In this document: positions 60,216 through 64,000 of the stretch, one piece after another
Position numbering within the stretch: position 1 is the stretch's first letter
Layout: each line of letters begins with the position of its first letter
Assembly (NCBI RefSeq): GCF_946407605.1
Contig: NZ_CAMJOS010000021.1
Coordinates: forward strand, 1 to 64,000
DNA: 64,000 nucleotides
Reading direction: 5' to 3'
Origin: an uncultured Prevotella sp.
GTDB taxonomy: Bacteria; Bacteroidota; Bacteroidia; Bacteroidales; Bacteroidaceae
Position numbers and translations under genes: made by a program
Notes under the pieces: model-generated
The model's database searches: none
Told to the model about the DNA's origin: nothing
What the model saw: only the letters and a program-made list of their open reading frames with translations

Positions 60216-61748
60216 TTATGCAGTTACTTCTTTAAGTTTCTCCCAGACTTTCACCATGGCCCAGGTGTCGAGTTCGCAGTAACGGAGCAGGGCCTCGCGA
60301 CTGGCTTCGGCTTCTTCTGGCTCCATGAATTGAATCTGGGGGAAGAGAGTCATGGCATGGCCTCCGTTCTGGCAACGCTCGTCCAGGTTGTGGTAGTTTA
60401 GGCTCGGTTCATCTGGGAAGAGGGCCGGCAACACGCTCTTGATAGAGAACGAGCCGTGCATAGCTGGTACATAATAATAGCCACTTTGGAATGGTGTGAG
60501 CAAGTCTTGAATGTTTTCTCGTATGTTCAACAGGTGAACAGCGAGATCAGGATAGAGCGACGCCAATTCCTTGATGCGCCCACACTCGAAACCTTTGTTA
60601 TAGGCCAAGGTGCAGACGTTCATCGGGATGTCCTTGCAAAGTTGCTCGGCCAAAGAGCGACGTGGATCGTTACCATCATTAGGTGCTAAGAATTCCAAAT
60701 GTTCGTATGGCGCATCAGCACTACGCTTGATGTGCAATGAATACTGGAAGGTAATCTGCTGATAAGGTCTCTGACCATCATACTGCGGCACAGGTTGTTG
60801 CAGCGTCTCGAAGTCGAGGAAATAAAGCGGATAACTGAGACCATCAAGGAACTCGCGGATGCCTTTTACATCTATCTGCTCCGTCTGGTTCAGCGTACAC
60901 TCTACCTGCATCTGTTGTTTTTCGCTCAGTTTTTCCTCGCGTACATCCTCAAATAATATACGGCCTGCATAATAATGCTCCAGTTTCTTCGCAAAGTTCA
61001 TGCGATAGAGGTCAAAAACGGTTGGTACATCACTTGGGACACCATGCTGCCGTTTGCAGTAGTCGAAGAAAGCACAGCCGTAGGGTTTCATGCAGTGTTC
61101 TGAGATATCCAAATTAGGCTCTTCATCCTCAGCCAGCAACTTCAATGCCTGACTAACACGAGCAGGTACCTTCAGATACTCATTCTCCACCAACTCCTTC
61201 ATATCGATGATGGCGAATAGTTTCTGGATGTCAAGCTCACCCTGACGGACATAATCGCTGTTGAGGCAAACTATATAGGTATCAGTCACATTGATGCCAC
61301 ACTGCGTCATCACCCATTTCTGATAGGCAATGTCTGGCGCATATTTCTCCAGTCTCGTCTCCTGTCCGTCGAACTCAGGGAAGCTACTGCTCTTTACCTC
61401 GTAGATAGCCCAACCATCCTTAGTTTTACGCAGGATGTCAACAGCACAATAATGTGAATCGCAGGCAAACGATGCTTCGCAAATGACATCCGTCCCATTG
61501 GCCATCTCTTCTTTCGTTTTGCCAATCATAGCTTGGAGGTCGAGGCTTCCATCCTTACGTTTGGTTGTCACCTCCACAAATGGGCCGAACAACTGCATGG
61601 CAAGATCACCCACCTCGTTGCCACTCTCGAAGCGAGCTTCAACGCTTGCATCAACAGTAGCCTCGTTAGGTTTATAAGTTCTCAACCACAATGCCTTCGG
61701 ACACTGACAAAACTGCGTATAACGCGACTTTGATAATCCTTTTGCCAT
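60216..61748 (-). CDS. DUF2779 domain protein (Cas4-like nuclease plus RNase H-like domain)
   Basis: 510 residues. Start MAKGLSKSRYTQFCQCPKALWL is the usual N-terminus of this family. The first half resembles a RecB/Cas4-type nuclease with ExK in AIYEVKSSSF (about 120) and clustered Cys (C-MKPYGCAFFDYCKR, about 225) fit for an iron-sulphur site. The second half has the DUF2779 signature LYFLDFETLQQPVPQY with DxE, plus late Asp in ELDTWAMVKVW, as in DEDD exonucleases. Biological role unknown; members occur in scattered accessory loci. Confidence 0.85.
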   Translation of the reverse strand: MAKGLSKSRYTQFCQCPKALWLRTYKPNEATVDASVEARFESGNEVGDLAMQLFGPFVEVTTKRKDGSLDLQAMIGKTKEEMANGTDVICEASFACDSHYCAVDILRKTKDGWAIYEVKSSSFPEFDGQETRLEKYAPDIAYQKWVMTQCGINVTDTYIVCLNSDYVRQGELDIQKLFAIIDMKELVENEYLKVPARVSQALKLLAEDEEPNLDISEHCMKPYGCAFFDYCKRQHGVPSDVPTVFDLYRMNFAKKLEHYYAGRILFEDVREEKLSEKQQMQVECTLNQTEQIDVKGIREFLDGLSYPLYFLDFETLQQPVPQYDGQRPYQQITFQYSLHIKRSADAPYEHLEFLAPNDGNDPRRSLAEQLCKDIPMNVCTLAYNKGFECGRIKELASLYPDLAVHLLNIRENIQDLLTPFQSGYYYVPAMHGSFSIKSVLPALFPDEPSLNYHNLDERCQNGGHAMTLFPQIQFMEPEEAEASREALLRYCELDTWAMVKVWEKLKEVTA

Positions 61749-61812
61749 CAGTTAGTAGACGATTGCCTTTACATCGCGAGGTCTTTAGACGTTTCAAGTT
61801 TTAGATTGAATG

Positions 61813-61843
61813 CAAAGTTAATAAATAAAGAGTATTCCACAAA
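61813..61843 (-). promoter_or_regulatory. Promoter for the DUF2779 gene
   Basis: On the minus strand: TTTG (61843-61840), exactly 19 bases, TAACTTTG (61820-61813); leader about 60 bases. Confidence 0.8.
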
Positions 61844-61894
61844 ACAATTCGTAAAATATTTCATTTTCTTTGTTTCGATAATGGTCCATTCATA

Positions 61895-62113
61895 TTAGGC
61901 AGCAAGAGCTAAAGGCTCCTGCTGTTTGGTGAGGTGGAAGTGTTTGGTCATTTTGTTTAGGAGAGAAGTGGTTTCAACTTCTGAGAGGTCAAAGATGGTG
62001 AGGGCATAGACCCCAAGGTTGAATGATGGGGTGAAGAAAATTCTTTTGTTGTAGAGGTACTTTTGGATTTTGTTGAAGTAGTTCTTGGAACTGGTTTTAA
62101 TTGTTGTTGCCAT
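61895..62113 (-). CDS. Small hypothetical protein, copy 1 of a duplicated gene
   Basis: 72 residues: a basic N-terminus (MATTIKTSSKNYFNKIQKYLYNK), then FFTPSFNLGVYALTIFDLSEVETTSLLNK and a QQEPLALAA tail. Family not recognised. A second copy of its 3' half starts at 63885 (108 of 116 bases the same). Immediately after the stop there is an ATG opening only a 10-codon frame, whereas copy 2 is followed by the mini-sigma gene. A sigma-70-like promoter lies upstream. Confidence 0.75.
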   Translation of the reverse strand: MATTIKTSSKNYFNKIQKYLYNKRIFFTPSFNLGVYALTIFDLSEVETTSLLNKMTKHFHLTKQQEPLALAA

Positions 62114-62144
62114 GTCTTTTTGTTTTTAAAAAGTTTACGAGCAT

Positions 62145-62173
62145 AATATAATAACATTCGCAAAAAAATTCAA
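62145..62173 (-). promoter_or_regulatory. Sigma-70-like promoter (TTGAAT-17-TATATT) before the small gene
   Basis: On the minus strand: TTGAAT (62173-62168), 17 bases, TATATT (62150-62145), about 31 bases before the ATG. Confidence 0.6.
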
Positions 62174-62304
62174 AAACCAGACCAACATTTAACATTCTTT
62201 GACAAGACAATATCCCTAGACCTTTATATTACATGGCTGTAACATTCTGTTGGATAATATTTGATTGGGGGAAACATTTTCAATAAGAGACTTGCAGAAA
62301 AAAA

Positions 62305-62443
62305 CTCAAAAAGGTGTAGAATATGACAGAGCAAAAATCTCAAAAAGGTGCGAACGATTACCTTTCTTTTGATAAATTTGAGAATTTAGAGATAAACTTT
62401 TGAGAATTTTGTTTGGTAGATTTGAGAATTTTGTGTATCTTTG
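62305..62443 (+). promoter_or_regulatory. Control region of the DUF4143 ATPase gene with repeated TTTGAGA motifs
   Basis: CTCAAAAAGGTG occurs at 62305-62316 and 62339-62350; TTTGAGAATTT occurs three times at about 62377, 62398 and 62421 (21-23 bp apart), with CTCAAA the complement of TTTGAG. The -7 box TATCTTTG is at 62436-62443, 20 bases before the ATG. It looks like a multi-site operator. The rest of the 350-base gap (62114-62304) holds the promoter of the small gene and nothing else recognised. Confidence 0.7.
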
Positions 62444-62463
62444 CAGCAGAAAATCAATAAGTT

Positions 62464-63657
62464 ATGTTCAAGAGGGCACAATTTAAAGAATTAGAAGCGA
62501 GGCTATCGGAGCCCAGAAACAAGATTCAAGTTGTCTCTGGCCCTCGCCAAGTTGGCAAATCTACGATGGTCAAGCAGGTCCTTCAGACTATTACCATTCC
62601 TTATATGTTTGTCAGTGCCGACAATGTCGACCATACCCATGCTGCATGGATTGGCGAGACGTGGGCTACTGCCAGGGCCCGTATGAAAGTGGCTCAAGCA
62701 GAAGAATATCTGCTCGTTATCGATGAGATTCATAAGATCGACAATTGGAGCGAGGCTGTCAAGAAAGAATGGGACGAAGATTGTTTCAACGACCTCAACA
62801 TGAAGGTGGTCATTCTTGGTTCGTCCAGACTGCTGCTAAAAGACGGTCTGACGGAATCGTTGGCTGGAAGGTACGAACTGATTAGGATGCCGCATTGGAA
62901 TCTCACAGAAATGAACGAGGCATTCAATCTTGATGTTGACCAATATATTTATTTTGGTGGTTATCCTGGTGGAGCCATGTATATTAAGGACGAACGAAGA
63001 TGGCGGAAGTATATTAAGGACAGCATAGTTGCACCTGCAATAGAAAAAGATGTGCTGAGGACAAAGGTTATCTATAAACCAGCCTTGATGAAACAGCTGT
63101 TCGAACTGGGATGCGCCTACTCCAGCGAAGAACTCTCACTGAACAAAATGTTAGGCCAGCTACAGGATGCAGGTAACGTCACGACATTAGCGAGTTATTT
63201 GACAACGCTCGATGAATCGAGACTGTTGTGCGGATTGAACAAATATGCTTCTGACAATGCCCGTAAGTATAACTCTGTACCCAAACTGATGGTTTACAAC
63301 ACGGCCCTTTTCTCTGTACAGAGCGGTATGACCTTTAACAAGGCATATACTACACCCAAACTCTGGGGGCGTTGGGTGGAGAGTGCAGTTGGTGCATATC
63401 TCCTAAACCAGGCAGATGAGTACGACTACAAACTCTATTATTGGCGTGAAAGGGAGGACGAAGTGGATTTCATTATCGAGTACGACAAACGTTGCATTGC
63501 CATAGAGGTCAAGAGTGGAAGACGAACCGGAAATGAGGGATTATCCGTTTTTCGTGATAAGTTTCATCCTATCCAGTCTTTTGTAGTAGGTTCTGGTGGC
63601 ATACCTTTAGGTGAGTTTCTTTCATGGAATATAGGCAGATTGCTTGATAACCTATAA
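62464..63657 (+). CDS. AAA_14/DUF4143 ATP-binding protein
   Basis: 397 residues. An N-terminal P-loop ATPase (GPRQVGKSTM at about residue 26; Walker B YLLVIDEIHKI at about 83) and a C-terminal DUF4143 domain of PD-(D/E)XK-like fold with VDFIIEYDKRCIAIEVKSG, the Asp and ExK near residue 350. A very common accessory ATPase family of unknown function, often in mobile or defence-rich areas. Preceded by repeated operator-like motifs and flanked by the two copies of the small duplicated gene. Confidence 0.92.
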   Translation: MFKRAQFKELEARLSEPRNKIQVVSGPRQVGKSTMVKQVLQTITIPYMFVSADNVDHTHAAWIGETWATARARMKVAQAEEYLLVIDEIHKIDNWSEAVKKEWDEDCFNDLNMKVVILGSSRLLLKDGLTESLAGRYELIRMPHWNLTEMNEAFNLDVDQYIYFGGYPGGAMYIKDERRWRKYIKDSIVAPAIEKDVLRTKVIYKPALMKQLFELGCAYSSEELSLNKMLGQLQDAGNVTTLASYLTTLDESRLLCGLNKYASDNARKYNSVPKLMVYNTALFSVQSGMTFNKAYTTPKLWGRWVESAVGAYLLNQADEYDYKLYYWREREDEVDFIIEYDKRCIAIEVKSGRRTGNEGLSVFRDKFHPIQSFVVGSGGIPLGEFLSWNIGRLLDNL

Positions 63658-63664
63658 ATGTTTA

Positions 63665-63883
63665 TTACCTCTTCTTATCTTCGATAGCCTGCAAGATAGA
63701 TTGTCGAATCCACTTATCGCCACATGAATCATATTTTTCGAGGGCCTTTATACCATACTTCTTAACCGCTTTTCTCAGTCCGTTGAATCCGGCTTCTACC
63801 AGTTCACCCTCTGTCAGCCCGCGGTTCTGATACTCTTGGGCAATCTTTATCACTAATAATCCCTTTCCCATGTCTGTTTTCAT
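63665..63883 (-). CDS. Miniature sigma-70 region 2-like protein
   Basis: 72 residues. Nearly the whole protein aligns by pattern with sigma-70 regions 2.1-2.3: IKIAQEYQNRGLTEGELVEAGFNGLRKAVKKY resembles the RYxxRGL-xxDLIQEGNxGLxxAVxKF block, and CGDKWIRQSILQAIED resembles the WWIRQAIxRAI core that contacts the -10 element. Regions 1, 3 and 4 are absent. The ATG lies one base after the stop of the gene upstream (TAAAATG), so it is translationally coupled. It converges on the ATPase gene with a seven-base gap. It may be a regulator, a truncated relic or a phage-type factor. Confidence 0.72.
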   Translation of the reverse strand: MKTDMGKGLLVIKIAQEYQNRGLTEGELVEAGFNGLRKAVKKYGIKALEKYDSCGDKWIRQSILQAIEDKKR

Positions 63884-63884
63884 T

Positions 63885-64000
63885 TTAGGCAGCAAGAGCC
63901 AGAGGCTCCTGCTGCTTGGTGAGATGGAAGTGTTTGGTCATTTTTTTGAGGAGAGAAGTGGTTTCGATTTCTGAGAGGTCAAAGATGGTGAGGGCATAGA
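63885..64000 (-). CDS. Small hypothetical protein, copy 2 (5' end beyond window)
   Basis: The last ~38 codons of a protein nearly the same as that at 61895-62113 (108 of 116 bases), including the FDLSEIETTSLLKK-like segment and the QEPLALAA tail. Its start lies outside the window. It overlaps no other gene and is followed after one base by the mini-sigma ATG. Confidence 0.8.
   Translation of the reverse strand, partial: YALTIFDLSEIETTSLLKKMTKHFHLTKQQEPLALAA

Noticed and set aside
60216..61748. DUF2779 gene as a cas4 gene of a CRISPR locus
   Set aside because: No repeat-spacer array and no other cas genes nearby; the DxE second domain is typical of stand-alone DUF2779 proteins.

Overview
The window is a chromosomal stretch of a Bacteroidales bacterium, most likely Prevotella or a close relative. 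The promoters have the Bacteroidetes form TTTG, 19-20 bases, TAnnTTTG. Shine-Dalgarno sequences are almost absent. Marker families (a eukaryote-type glycogen branching enzyme, an HU/SPOR protein, DUF1573, DUF2582, a type IX secretion tail on a CotH protein, a three-piece methylmalonyl-CoA carboxyltransferase locus) all fit that group. No rRNA, tRNA or CRISPR array was recognised.

Layout. 1-16400 is mostly core: the end of a biotin-dependent acyl-CoA carboxyltransferase operon, glgB with a TabA/YhcH-like gene and a membrane protein, a MORN-repeat protein, kdsB, a short DnaJ-like protein, a 5'-nucleotidase, a NudC-type NUDIX enzyme, rfbC-ugd, an HU/SPOR protein with an FHA/zinc-ribbon gene, and xylulokinase. 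16589-32085 is a rightward surface-polysaccharide operon: orphan response regulator, receiver-fused initiating sugar transferase, TolC-like protein, Wzz, Wzy-like polymerase, three family-2 glycosyltransferases, Wzx flippase, two acyltransferases, a fucosyltransferase-like enzyme and a GT4. It looks like a Wzx/Wzy pathway, but with a TolC-like gene where a Wza-type exporter would be expected. 32086-34489 is a HipB/HipA module inserted beside suhB and flanked by copies of the suhB 3' end. 34497-51394 is a second, patchwork glycan block with repeated strand flips: suhB, CotH, eight glycosyltransferases, an acyltransferase, a hexapeptide acetyltransferase, a FemAB-like protein and a gene remnant. 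51490-56947 returns to core genes (DUF2582, aspS, a cation exporter, GH105, DUF1573). 57013-64000 is accessory: an AAA ATPase, two PD-(D/E)XK/Cas4-like nuclease-type genes, a DUF4143 ATPase, a miniature sigma-70 region 2 protein and two copies of a small unknown gene.

The most striking pattern is a set of about seventeen short tandem tracts with a period of exactly 7 bp, usually four units (28 bp), with unit close to TGARRNN. They lie at gene ends, where they often supply the stop codon, and inside open genes. Because 7 is one more than a multiple of 3, the TGA orientation would put a stop in every frame. Tracts inside genes are nearly all in the opposite orientation or carry TGG/GGA instead. 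One tract sits in the loop of a 39-bp inverted repeat inserted in frame in a glycosyltransferase. The other main candidates are the HipBA module bounded by 124-bp suhB repeats, the mini-sigma gene next to a duplicated small gene, and a dispersed intergenic repeat that carries a complete Bacteroidetes promoter.
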